Shown piece by piece: positions 47,989 through 57,067 of a DNA stretch of 64,000 bases. Position numbers and translations under genes: made by a program. The number at the start of each line of letters is the position of its first letter. The first letter of the stretch is position 1. The notes under the pieces were generated by a model. That model saw only the letters and a list, made by a program, of their open reading frames with translations, did no database searches and was not told where the DNA came from. Source of the DNA: Cristatella mucedo (lineage: Eukaryota > Bryozoa > Phylactolaemata > Cristatellidae). The stretch is taken from contig WPIO01000010.1 of assembly GCA_009760855.2 (NCBI GenBank), positions 7,489,501 through 7,553,500 of the forward strand, read 5' to 3'.

Positions 47989-50900
47989 CGTGACGTTGAT
48001 TCGGCCCTTGATAGGGAGCCAATGAAGCTCAGATGGAAGTGGTGTGCTGTGGGCAATAGGCTGGTCTAGCTGCAGCATTTTGCGCCAGTTGGAGACGATT
48101 AAGGGCATAGGCCAGGAGTCCGGAATAAATTTGATTGCAGTTGTGTGGATTCGATGTTTAAAACGCATGACCTGATGGCCTTTCAACGGCCAGATTCTTT
48201 TGAAGTCGTATAGCTGCCGCCGCCCCTACTTGAACACCCCTAGTAGTATTTCACTAGCGTTAAAACCAGTGGTGATAGACACGTGCATGCTGGCATAGTG
48301 CATGCCGTGCCACTAGTTGTGAGCATGGGTCAACAACTAGCTGGTTAACATATAAGCCTGTGTCCTTTTGGTATTGTTTGCGTTATGCAGCCATAGTATT
48401 TTTAGAACTTATTAGTCATGTGTTATGCATCTATATATGGATAAGTATGGCTAAGTGAGCTATCTAAGTGGTTACTACTGCAGACTTGGTACAAGTGCTG
48501 AGCTGTCAATTGAACTAGGATTCGCCTAGGGGTTTTTATTTTATTTTTCTTATCTGCTCCATGTTTGATATAGAGTTTGCATTTCCAAAACTGTCATGCT
48601 GTGAATCGACCACGTTACAGCTGTACCAGCGACATAAGAACAAAAGCAGAGCCCGACGTAATGCCATCGTCATTGCAGGCGTTGCTGGTGCATTTGTGCT
48701 CTCTCCACTGGTTGCAGCTCTGGCTGTGGGTAAGGAAAATCAACATAGGCTGATTTAACTTCTTTTACATTGCGGCAGAAGAGCCTTAGCGGCCATTGCT
48801 TGTGCCAGGCAATTCTGTATCGCAGGCTTTAGGACTCGAACTCGTGACCTGGCTCGTGCTGAGCAATGCACCTTACTACTAGGCTAAGGCCCCAGTCTAG
48901 CTTTGTTGGCTGTAACCCCTCCCCAGTCTTGTTGATCTCATCCGCCGATGCATATTTCACTGTAACTGTGGATCGATTGCTTTTGTTTGTAGCTATTGGA
49001 GTACCAGTTATGTTGACATACGTATATGGTGTTGTACCTATCTCTCTCTGTCGTGGTGCCAATGGCAATGGACATCAACCAGCTGCACCCGCAACCAGCA
49101 GCGTCAGTGTCCGTTTCGACTTCGAGGATGATGTCGCTGCTGGTATGTCTAATTTACCAGTCTGTGCGTTGTTCTGCTAGGCGAGGGGCTGGGATCGGGG
49201 CAGCCAGTGCCTAGAGTATGTTGTGAACCTTGCAGCTCGTCTGGTTGTATGGTGATCTCGACACTGTGGCTTTCATTGTGATCTTAGCCTATATGTTTGA
49301 TGTGGAAACTGGCGCGGTACTACCTGTAACAGATGGAGTGAAACTGATTGTTTTGTCATACTTATGTGCATCAGGATTTTGTCTGTTAGCCATGTCCATC
49401 ATGTTGGTCTTATTATGTTGGGCAACATCCGGCTTGTTTGATATATCATTCAGGTATTCACTGCTTCATCCTGGGTCTTCTGTATTTGCATCCATTTGTT
49501 CGTTTCATCAGCACAGCTCAATCCAGTTGAGGGTCAGCACTATGTTCGACACAACTGCAGTTTCGGTTACTGTATTGGTTTTCCCTAACCGTCATATGTG
49601 ATGTAGGGGCTGACCATGTTTACTAACATTACAATAGTCATCTAATCATCTTGAAGGAACGTTCACTAAATCAATGTACTTTTGGTCTGTATTGCATATA
49701 AATGCTTCTATCCATGTATTTTGTATAGTGTGCCAGCAGTATCGAGTGAGTGCTTGAGATTTAAACCTTGTACACAGGCCGCACTCAGAACAACTAATTG
49801 TACCCATGGCTTCTCTTTTTGAAGATCGTGATCCTAATTTTAGTTTGAGGGGGACCCTTATAGTCGATAGAAAGTTAAATCGATAGAAAGTTCTTAAAAG
49901 CCTGGCGATACGACTACATGAACCGACCAGCCTTTTGCATGGTTTGGCCCAGTGGTTGCTTGCCCCGACCAAGGCCTGGCCGAGGTTGTGGGCTCGAGCC
50001 CGTGGCATATGTGAAACGCCGGTATAGAGATTAAGTTCTCTTAGGGCGCTATACAAATGAATTAGATTTAATTATATTAAAACCCTTTTGCAAGCTAGCT
50101 TAACTTCATATGACGATTAACCTCAATATGCACGAAATTTAAAACTTGGAACAAGAGTGCAACCAATCATTAGCGGTTTTTTGCAGGCTCTACCATGCAG
50201 TAGGATTGTAACCGTACAATGCTCATTAATGCGTATTTAAAGCCGCTGTATTTAAAGCCGCTAGGCTCTGAAAGTCAGGCTGCATTTGTTAAAATTAAGG
50301 ATCAATTTGCTCATACTGTATTAACGCAGTACGCTTTCAAATTAAGTCCAAGAATTAAAAGTGGCCCCTTTGTGAGAGGCTTGGAGTATAATAATAATAA
50401 TGTTAACGATGTGCCATTTGGAACTTTAGGTGTCGTTTTCGATAGCTGCCTAAATTTTAAAAGCTTCATTCAGAAGACTGCTTTTACAGCTAGCCATCAC
50501 GTCCGATCCCTATCCAAGATTAGGAACTGTCTTCCACTGTGGATTGCAAAAAATTTAACTAGCTCCTTAGTTCTGTCTCGGCTTGATTATTGTAGTTCCC
50601 TTTTGGCTGGGCTACCAAAGAAAGCAACTAGGCCACTGCAGCTAACTATGAATATGGCTGCAAGGCTAGTCTTCAAGTCTCAGAGGTTTGAGCACGTGCC
50701 TCCTTTGCTAAAAAAGCTAGGAAGGATGCCGGTTGAGCAACGGATGCAGAGCAAAGTTCTTATGCTGACCCACAGGGCCTGCCACAGCCTGGCTCCTTCG
50801 TAGCTAGCTGAACTGCTGCATCAGTTTCAGCCTGTTCGCGCCCTCAGGTCCTGTGTGGACAATAAATTAGCTGTTAGTGATTCCTGCACTTAAAGACCGT

Positions 50901-53076
50901 TGGCGACAGAAGCTTTAGCTCTGCAGGTCCTAGACTGTGGAACTCGCTTCCACAATTCTTACACAACGACAACTACTCTCCTGCTGCAGGCTATTGCTCA
51001 CCTTTTTCAGCGGTCCTGAGCTGCAACTTCCATGCTACTCACTACCTCAACTGCTCTCCTGACTCTGCTATGCTTCCCACTTTCTCTTTGTTTCGTGAGA
51101 CGAAGTCTGTTGGGTACCGAATGCGTACCGAAAGCCGCTTAGGCTGTGAGTGCTCTATACAAAATTCTCCTGCGTAACACTCACATAGTCTTTTTGACTT
51201 TGTGGAGTTACAGACGGAGATACATTACATTACATCTTTATCCCGGCGCTTTACAACTTGCTACAAGAGAATCAGTACCCAAGGGTTAGTTATTAATGAC
51301 ATGCCATGGTATCAAGCTAGCAAAAGCAGACAAGTATCATGCTTAAGCCAGCATGCTGAAGCTAACATAAAGACACTCATGACCTCCGGTTATTGACACA
51401 TATAGCTAGTAGCATGCACTGAATTATTCACATGCACGTTTGCAAAGCACGCCCTAACATAAAAGGCAAGTTACTGGGGGCTAAGGGAAATGTGACAGGA
51501 GCCGATGCAACTTGATCTTGACTTAGTGGATGCAAGGTCATTTCAGGTGGTGACTGTATCCCAAAGTGATTACCCGACTTTTGGTCAACAGGAGCTGAAG
51601 GCTCGATCATCATAGGATTTTCATTTTAGAGGTATGACCAGATAACTCGATGTTGAGGCGAAGCAAGCACGCTGGAGGAGCTTCTGTTAAATAGACTGGT
51701 GCTAGTGAGTGAAGTGACAAGTAAGCCAATATTAAGATCTTTGTAATCGATTCTTAAGATGATATGGAGCCAGTGAACCTCAGACTAAAGTGGGGTGATG
51801 TGGCAGCTATGCCGATGACGACATACTAGACGAGCCACTGAGCTTTGCAGCTGATTAAGGCCAGGAGTCCTAAATTAAGGGAATTTTAGTAATCTAGACA
51901 TGATGTAACAATTGTTTGATTGAGCTAGTTTGTCTGTCACTGTCTTAACTAAGCCGATCCTGATTTTGGCAATACTCCTTAACTGGAAGTAGACCGACTT
52001 GACAGTTGGGAAATGTGCTCATTTAATGACTGGCGTTTTTGGAAAACTATCTATGTAATGACAAGTCTTTTTGGAAAAGTACTCCTAGATTACATACAGA
52101 TGTCATCACAGTGATTCTTGCTGAAGTAATGTGGAGGTTTTGTTAACATCAAAGGGTCTTCCAACTTTTGAGTGACTCGAGGTTGGCCCATATCTAGTAG
52201 GTTAGTCTTATCATTGCTAAGCTTTTGGAAGTTATTAGCCATTCAAATGCAAATGTCGTGACGGATATAAGGGAACCTCATGAGCCGGATGAGGAGCGAA
52301 GCGTAAAAGTATCGAAAAGTAAGTAGAGCTGTGTGTCGTCGGTGTAGAAATGAAAGCCAAGTTTGTGTTTGGCGATGACATCGGCCTGGGAGAGTATAGA
52401 CAGTGAAAAGGAGCCTGAGACAGAACTCTGGGGTACCCCCCTACTTTAAAGGCTCCCTAGATGACCGACAGCCATTTGCATCTTCAGCTTGACATGTCTC
52501 ATTGAAGTATCCGACCCTGTTTAGCATTGTAAGCAGCTGCAAACGTTTGAGTTTGCATACCTGGAAATTGTATTCTAGTCAATAGTACTCAGGATTGGAT
52601 GTTGTGTGAAGTCTCCAAACTCACCTGTTCCTCACAACATTTGCTGGGTCTTTGGGATTTGTTCTTTGTCTTCTTATGGGTACTGACACTGTGCATGTTA
52701 CATGTAACCATAGCGGGTCATGGCATATGTCAAGTGCCTAGAAAGAGCTTAAGTTCTCTTAAGAGTGCTTTGTAAATGACATTATTATTGTTGTGCCAGT
52801 GAGACCTAGGCATATCAAAAGGATCTGTTGGTCAGTGTTTTCAAATGCTCTCGATATATCCAGGAGAACCAGTAGAGAGGCTCAGCCCTAATAGTCGTTG
52901 TAAACCCGAAGCTGAGCAGTTTCCAGATAATGATTAGCTCTAGATGTAGGTGTCGTCTTCGACCGCTGCCTACATTTTGAAAATTTTATTGAGCAGACTG
53001 CTTCCATAGCTAGCCATCACGCCCGATCCCTATCTAAGATTACGAAGTCTTCCACGGCGGCTTGTAAAAAGTTCAA

Positions 53077-53150
<74 letters not shown>

Positions 53151-56100
53151 ATGATTTCGGTATACCAATAACCTGAGAGTCAGAAATGCAACGTTTTTTT
53201 GCCTTTGTGCTAAATGTCAACCTATTCTCCCCCCCGTTTGTGATATTTGTTACAGCATCGGTGTGATAAATTTACCTTCTGTCTTCTGAAGCTTGTCAAT
53301 TATTTGCCTAACCGTAAGTGGCAGCAAGCCATCACCTATTTGGCCTTGACGAGCATTTCTTGGTGTTGCTCATGATGACTAGATCTTGTCTTCCCCTGAT
53401 TTTGTTCAGGCGTTGATATGCCCCCTCAGAGCCCTCTAGTTGGTCGTACAGAATAGTGGTTGCTGTGACCTGCTTTCAAGGCAGAAACCTAATAATTACT
53501 TGGTCTAGACGACTGGTCGATTGTGACATGGTGCTAGATAGCCAGCCGACTGTTCTTACTCCATTGTGGCTGACGTTTTGCACTATTTTCTTTTTCCAGA
53601 GAGTAGTATGCAAGCGTCTGTGCCAAATCCATCCATTGCACCCAGCATTGGTGAGGCTTCGCTGTGGGCCACTAACAGCTACAGTGCTAGCATAACGCAA
53701 ATTGATGGCGCCGGCTGCGCCCGAGACGGCCGACCTGTGGCCATTACGGACGAGCAGAGTGATGTCGAGTCGGCCAGTCAAAAGGTGATGGTTGGCCCAA
53801 GCCTCGACGGCAGCTTGTACGATGCCGAGTCAGCAGCTGGTGGTCACAACAGGTGATTGGCCGAAGCACACACGCATCCTGCATTTCAGATCCGACGACT
53901 GGGTTTGCCTGCTTGCACATGTCGGTCTGCCGGTACATATGAGCATGGCTCGAATCCTTGGTGATGGCCCTGTGTGTTTACTGCTGTGTGGATCCGCTGC
54001 TGCACAACGATGCCACGAGAGATCGTTTGTTGTTTAGATATTGAAATGTAGCTTAAATGCTGAAAGTGACTATGGCAGTACCATAAGTTAGTGACCCGTG
54101 TGCAGGTACGAGTGACAACAAATCCCTTGTAAGTGCACTGTGTACTGCCCACCAATCTTGTGATATTTTGGCATAATCACTTGGGCTAGGCAGTTAATTA
54201 AGAGATCGTAGTGGCTTTTGGGTGATTAGGTGAATGCAGCTTGCCTTTCTGTAAGGGATGGCTATTCTCTGTATGCTGGATCACGCGGCCCCAGGCTTAT
54301 GTTTTGCCTATCTTAAATGTCGCATGTATGCGTATTACATGCCTTATTATCGCAAACCTCCATTGATTTCATGTGTGTACTGCAAATGTTTGTTATCTGA
54401 CTTTCTTGCTTTCATACTTATGCTGTGCAAAGGTGTGTGTATGTTACTACAGCTGACTACAGATCTGTCTAATTGGCTTAACTGCAACCAATTGTGTTCG
54501 ACCAGATCATTGCTAGTGTTGTAAGTGTAAAAGTGTGCGTCTTACTAAACAGCAACGACTTTAGAGAAAACTCGTACTAAACAGTACTCGACAACGCTGT
54601 ATTGTCAACTCAAATTAGACTTTAACTCTCGTAGGAACTATCGCCTTCTACTCAGGAATGCTTCACTGCGATTGGCTAGTGTCTAGGCTTGCACCTAGCA
54701 GCAGGAACACTACTCTGATTTACTAACCAAGGTCGGGGAGGGTCCCTAGCCTATTACCAGCACACGACAACAGTTAGGCGGTGGCACCTGCCATAGGCTG
54801 AGGTACACACTCTCACATAACGACGACTAGTGTCACAAAGGTTTTGCTTATGACTCACTGATTCATTTTCTGTTTGCATTTACTGGCACCAGTCACACAG
54901 CACACGAGTAATAGTACCATGGAACTGCACACAAATAAAGCGACTGCTGCTTTTTTTTTTTACCAAGCTGCTTGAGAGTGTAAGCTTGTAAAACATACAA
55001 TACTGTTTGTGTTTGCGAAGTCGGCTGGATTTTTATGTGACTAAGCATACTAAAGAGGTATCGTAGTGTTAGAACGAAAGAACATGTCTTGTCCTCCGTT
55101 ACATTTGAACCAGCGACCTCTTCGGCAAGAGTAGCTCATTTCCAGTCTGCTCACCCATTTGCATTAACAGATATGTCTATTCCCCACACAGCGTTCTAGT
55201 CGTGAGCTAATCCAGAAGTGCAGCTCGTGGGTTTTTACGTTACCAGGTATAGCTTTGGAGCACATGCTATCGCCACTGCATACTGTTTTGCTGAGGCTGG
55301 CTTATAGTTACCCTGTCTTATTGCGTGTTATGTGATGATGGATAGTGCTAGGTGGTGCTTATTCCCCACCCTCCACAAGGGCAAGCAGTTTATCTCGGAT
55401 GTGCTTGTTCTTTTGTCCTCATAGGCTTGAGATTCATGCTGATATAGCTCCAAGGCATATCCGTCGCACCAGTTTCAGCAGTGAGTCTACTTCGGTGTGC
55501 GTTTCCATGGCCGACAGCAAGTCAGTAGCACCGTCGACAGTGACTGGTGACAGTATCAGCGTGAAGGCTCTTGCAGGATCACTGATGACCCTCAGGTGAG
55601 TGCTTAATTAAACTCAGGAGATGAACTAGAGCTGTCTCTGTGAGCAGAGCTCGTTTACACTTAACCATATAGTTTTGGTGATCCCAAGCATGAGTTGATG
55701 ATTCAATGTTGTGTGCCTGAGCACTTGTGCATTTGGTAGTGAAATCTTAACATTTAGGTCTTAATATTTGCTTGCTTGTCCTGGGTATTAGAAATGTCGA
55801 ACCCACCGTGACGAAGCTGTCACTTCTCCCATCAGTTACTATGATCAATGTTTTTACCTCGTTGTGCAGTTTGACTCATTTTAACCGTATGAAGTCCACT
55901 GGATCGTCCACATTGACAAGCGAAAGTATGCATCGTCTGTGCCCTAAGCTCTGGCAATTTCATGCATGGTAACGTTTCCATTGTTTGCACTTGCAGGGAA
56001 AAGGACGGCTCAGCATTGCTTTCAACATGCCCATCAATCGACCAAGGCACAATCAATGATGACGAGGGGAAGACCCGCAGCACATATGAACACAATCCTA

Positions 56101-56783
56101 GCTCCACAGATGCACCGAAGCACAAATGTCGTTCGTCGAGCCACGGCTCTCCTGTATCGAATCGCAGTGTGACATTTGCTCCGGCGTTAGAGGAGCATCT
56201 AATTGCTCGGCACTCAAGCATCAAACTCGTGAAAAGGCGTGAGAAGCCTACTGAGAAATCCATTCTAGAGCAGAGCACTACAGTCCATAGCAGCAGCCCC
56301 TGTTCACCACAATGCAATCTGGTGCCTCCAGCTGAAGCAGGTTTATCAAATGCCGTGGGCCCCTTCCATCTGCACAAGCCTGGGTGCGTGACTGGTGCTG
56401 GCGACTGCTGCACAGGTCCGAGCACGTCAAGCAAGCTACTTTGGGACAGTCACTACTGTAGAGCCACAGCTACTACAGCGATGTCTACGTCCTGCAGCAG
56501 CCGAGAGGCCCAGTCCACTGTCGAGCTACCAATAGACACTTCAGCTATGCCATATTCTCGAAGTAATGGGAGCAGATGCCATGATCGTTCAACCGCTCCC
56601 CCTGACTCGGCTGATCACCTGGTTGCGAGTCCAGCCATGGAAATCAAAGTGACACCAACTGTTGATTGCAAAAGTTTCTTACCGTGTGAAGTCGGTCTCA
56701 GCGTAGAAAATGCCCGACTGTGGAGGAGAATGAGCTGTGAAATTGCAATGGAAAACGGTCTGCCTGCTGAAGATATAGTGTGA
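33312..56783 (+). CDS. RNF19: RNF19A/B-type RBR E3 ubiquitin ligase (9 exons)
   Basis: Complete gene for an 856-residue orthologue of vertebrate RNF19A (Dorfin, 838 aa) and RNF19B. RBR ligases take ubiquitin from an E2 onto a RING2 cysteine, then onto the target; RNF19 proteins are membrane-anchored. Exons: 33312-33904, 40948-41147, 43971-44115, 45406-45568, 48621-48729, 48993-49142, 53600-53852, 55425-55595 and 55997-56783. All have GT-AG borders, phases agree, and they sum to 2571 nt. RING1: C105, C108, C123, H125, C128, C131, C149, C152. IBR: C192, C197, C214, C219, C224, C227, H232, C237. RING2: C271-C302, with C286 in the GSCNHMTC motif as expected catalytic cysteine. Hydrophobic segments lie near 336-363 and 381-418. 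The C-terminal half is Ser-rich. ATG 33312 is the first in frame after a TAA. Transcribed away from THUMPD1. Confidence 0.96.
34014..34690 (-). other. Coding-like stretch in RNF19 intron 1, unassigned
   Basis: The minus strand carries overlapping open frames (34284-34670, 128 codons; 34064-34336, 90 codons) with even amino-acid composition and no low complexity. This suggests a decayed coding sequence with a frameshift. I do not recognise the family; a mobile-element protein or a processed pseudogene are both possible. Confidence 0.35.
35185..35325 (+). mobile_element. SINE family II copy, nested in LINE C
   Basis: Head CCCTGGTTTGGCAGGGG, box B region GAATTTGAGCCGTG, tail ATATGTAAAGCGCCTGGATA, GAGATTCAGCTCTCG and CTATACAAATGAATTATA. 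Confidence 0.83.
35340..35440 (+). mobile_element. LINE C-type 3' tail with ATT repeat
   Basis: AAAGCATCTAGGAAGAGATT, GAGTTCTCTGAGGGC and ACTTTATCAAGTGCATTATT, then (ATT)n. Nearly the same as the end of the LINE C copy at 39785-39865. Confidence 0.82.
35931..37517 (-). mobile_element. Tc1/mariner element with terminal inverted repeats
   Basis: About 1.6 kb, the usual Tc1 size. Ends are inverted repeats: CACTGCCCTCCAAAAGTCTC at 35933 and, inverted, the block AAACGTTTGGGAGGGCAGTG ending at 37517. The left end is flanked by TA. The transposase is on the minus strand (37133 down to about 36124) in broken frames: [46 protein letters not shown]. At the first catalytic position the family's WSDES reads ISTES, so an acidic residue is lost. 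It sits in RNF19 intron 1. Confidence 0.92.
37810..37985 (-). mobile_element. SINE family I copy, well preserved
   Basis: Plus strand begins GCTAGCTGATTTAACAGCCT and ends GTGTGCCATCACGGGC. Reverse complement shows box B GGTTCGAATCC and box A region CACACTAGG. Complete copy in RNF19 intron 1. Confidence 0.9.
38930..39870 (+). mobile_element. LINE family C, 3' part with intact tail
   Basis: C-terminal LINE protein remnants: [36 protein letters not shown], then in another frame [20 protein letters not shown]. The 3' tail AAAGCGCCTAGAAAGAGATT, GAGTTCTCTGAGCGCGC, TTTATCAAGTGCAATATT and (ATT)n ends it. Located in RNF19 intron 1. This is the reference for the tail shared with SINE II. Confidence 0.88.
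39945..40560 (-). mobile_element. LINE family B, 3' fragment
   Basis: Plus-strand start ATAGCACCCAACGAGAACCT is the reverse complement of a LINE/SINE-type tail. It then matches the family B end (GCAAGCTAGTATCATG, GACACGCAGGGGTACCGGTT). Minus frame 40328-40540 reads [19 protein letters not shown], the region after the RT domain. Abuts the LINE C copy, tails facing each other. Confidence 0.78.
40948..41147 (+). CDS. RNF19: RNF19 exon 2: IBR
   Basis: Acceptor GCCATACAG. Encodes [45 protein letters not shown] and a short linker. Donor GTAAGA chosen because it restores phase into exon 3. An earlier GTGACT in the linker does not fit as well. Confidence 0.93.
41315..43115 (-). mobile_element. LINE family C-type copy, degraded
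   Basis: Lies in RNF19 intron 2. In 3' to 5' order on the plus strand: reverse-complement tail (CACCTTAAGAGAAATAAATC), C-terminal remnant (41540-41860, matching 60490-60690), RT entry [18 protein letters not shown] (41879-42115), and the inter-domain motif [11 protein letters not shown] (42637-42843) that sits between endonuclease and RT in such LINEs. Frames are broken throughout. Confidence 0.8.
43120..43970. other. RNF19 intron 2, remainder
   Basis: No gene or repeat recognised before the exon 3 acceptor. Confidence 0.35.
43971..44115 (+). CDS. RNF19: RNF19 exon 3: RING2 with catalytic Cys
   Basis: Acceptor TGTATTGCAG, donor GTAAAC. Encodes [37 protein letters not shown] and [11 protein letters not shown]286 in GSCNHMTC corresponds to the ubiquitin-accepting cysteine of RBR ligases. 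Confidence 0.96.
44116..45405. other. RNF19 intron 3
   Basis: No repeat recognised. Overlapping open frames on both strands near 44430-44990 are unassigned and probably chance. Confidence 0.4.
45406..45568 (+). CDS. RNF19: RNF19 exon 4: first membrane segment
   Basis: Acceptor TCATTGCAG, donor GTGAGT. Encodes [18 protein letters not shown], then a hydrophobic stretch ([20 protein letters not shown]), residues about 338-357. Nearly identical to vertebrate RNF19. Confidence 0.96.
46437..46610 (-). mobile_element. SINE family I copy
   Basis: Plus-strand start TTAGCTGATTTAACAGCCTC is the inverted end of the family. GCCACCACTTGCAGTGGGC and an inverted box B (ACTCGAACCCTC) follow. In RNF19 intron 4. 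Confidence 0.87.
46611..47715. other. RNF19 intron 4, middle
   Basis: No gene or known repeat seen. Short Cys-rich open frames (46839-47310) are not recognisable. Confidence 0.35.
47720..48190 (-). mobile_element. LINE C-terminal fragment split by a microsatellite
   Basis: The minus strand reads [20 protein letters not shown], the conserved LHWLPIK segment of CR1/L2 LINEs. It then runs through the (GA)n repeat and continues [15 protein letters not shown]. The microsatellite sits inside the coding remnant. In RNF19 intron 4. Confidence 0.78.
47919..47986. repeat. (GA)n microsatellite
   Basis: 34 uninterrupted GA units inside a LINE fragment. Confidence 0.97.
48621..48729 (+). CDS. RNF19: RNF19 exon 5: basic loop, second membrane segment begins
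   Basis: Acceptor CACGTTACAG, donor GTAAGG. Encodes [19 protein letters not shown] then [16 protein letters not shown]. Followed by a 263-base intron holding a SINE. Confidence 0.94.
48745..48898 (-). mobile_element. SINE family I copy filling RNF19 intron 5
   Basis: GGCTGATTTAACTTC, GCAGAAGAGCCTTAGCGGCC, inverted box B (GGACTCGAACTCGTG) and inverted box A region (TACTAGGCTAAGGCC). It starts about 15 bases after the exon 5 donor and covers more than half of the 263-base intron. Confidence 0.87.
48993..49142 (+). CDS. RNF19: RNF19 exon 6: end of membrane region
   Basis: Acceptor TTTGTTTGTAG, donor GTATGT. Encodes [20 protein letters not shown], a family signature, then a polar region ending [10 protein letters not shown]. 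Confidence 0.95.
49935..50075 (+). mobile_element. SINE family II copy, complete
   Basis: Perfect box A (TGGCCCAGTGG), box B region GGGCTCGAGCCCG, tail CATATGTGAAACGCCGG, AGAGATTAAGTTCTCTT and AGGGCGCTATACAAATGAAT. In RNF19 intron 6. Confidence 0.92.
50425..51225 (+). mobile_element. LINE family A, 3' part
   Basis: Encodes [57 protein letters not shown] and [18 protein letters not shown], then a stop where the family reads LAPSYLAELL. The rest follows in broken frames to the 3' end. Highly similar to 28020-28810 on the other strand, so both are fairly recent copies. Confidence 0.9.
51226..52925 (-). mobile_element. LINE family B copy with nested insertion
   Basis: Matches the copy at 23625-25015 along its length: 3' end at 51240-51420, [11 protein letters not shown]-type RT motif near 52340 on the minus strand, and a VPQ-type motif near 52440. 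Similarity resumes at 52797-52925 after an insertion (52533-52796). RNF19 intron 6. Confidence 0.82.
52533..52796 (+). mobile_element. Insertion ending in a LINE C-type tail, nested in LINE B
   Basis: Interrupts the LINE B alignment and ends CATATGTCAAGTGCCTAGAA, AGAGCTTAAGTTCTCTTAAG and AGTGCTTTGTAAATGACATT plus ATT repeats. ATTGT occurs at both borders and may be the target-site duplication. Confidence 0.72.
52926..53078 (+). mobile_element. LINE family A fragment ending in (CT)n
   Basis: GTCGTCTTCGACCGCTGCCT and AGCCATCACGCCCGATCCCT match 50430-50520. The match stops at the (CT)n repeat. Confidence 0.82.
53079..53147. repeat. (CT)n microsatellite
   Basis: About 34 uninterrupted CT units, in RNF19 intron 6 directly after a LINE A fragment. 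Confidence 0.97.
53600..53852 (+). CDS. RNF19: RNF19 exon 7
   Basis: Acceptor TTTTTCCAG, donor GTGATT. Encodes the [13 protein letters not shown] motif shared with vertebrate RNF19 (NPSIGE) and a Ser/Asp-rich cytosolic tail. Confidence 0.9.
54530..54835 (+). repeat. Interspersed repeat R1, best copy
   Basis: About 300 bases matching the reverse complement of 25330-25560 (CGATTGGCTAG, CCTAGCAGCAGGAA, ACGACAACAGTTAGGC, TACACACTCTCACAT) and, less well, 17960-18215. No coding capacity. RNF19 intron 7. Confidence 0.8.
55425..55595 (+). CDS. RNF19: RNF19 exon 8
   Basis: Acceptor CCTCATAG, donor GTGAGT. Encodes [14 protein letters not shown] (family: RLEVQAD), then a Ser-rich stretch and [10 protein letters not shown] (family: KAMAGSI). 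Confidence 0.93.
55997..56783 (+). CDS. RNF19: RNF19 exon 9, terminal
   Basis: Acceptor GCACTTGCAG. 261 residues, Ser- and Cys-rich, little conserved except [13 protein letters not shown] near residue 809, which resembles the vertebrate C-terminal MELKVAIQT. It ends at TGA 56781-56783. That stop overlaps a GTGAGT splice-donor consensus beginning at 56780, so an alternative exon is possible. Confidence 0.88.
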
Positions 56784-57061
56784 GTGTTCGTCTGTTTCCT
56801 CAATCTATGGCCATTGTATTGGATCATCCTTATTGCTCTGGTCAGTAGCAAGGAGCAGATATAATCGAAGGAGTGAAAACTAGTGCAGAGCTTATTTTAT
56901 ATTCCTACGTCAATTTTCGCTATTATTGACACAATATTAGCATGATGAAGCACAAAATGCTTTTGACCAAGGCTAAGGCTGCTTGTTACACTGGATTTGC
57001 TGTCCTAAGCTATTGAAGCTTGACATCGGTGGTTTTGAAATACAGTTTTGCTATTGACTCT

Positions 57062-57067
57062 AATAAA
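57062..57067 (+). promoter_or_regulatory. Possible RNF19 polyadenylation signal (AATAAA)
   Basis: Canonical hexamer about 280 bases after the RNF19 stop codon. Confidence 0.5.

Noticed and set aside
49230-49601. 123-codon hydrophobic open frame in RNF19 intron 6, possible alternative exon after an acceptor-like CTTGCAG
   Set aside because: Joining exon 6 to position 49236 gives a stop after a few codons, and the candidate length (218 bases) does not preserve frame. A T-rich chance frame is more likely.
55095-55165. Minus-strand tRNA gene candidate (GGTTCAAAT)
   Set aside because: Only a box B-like motif is convincing; no cloverleaf could be drawn.
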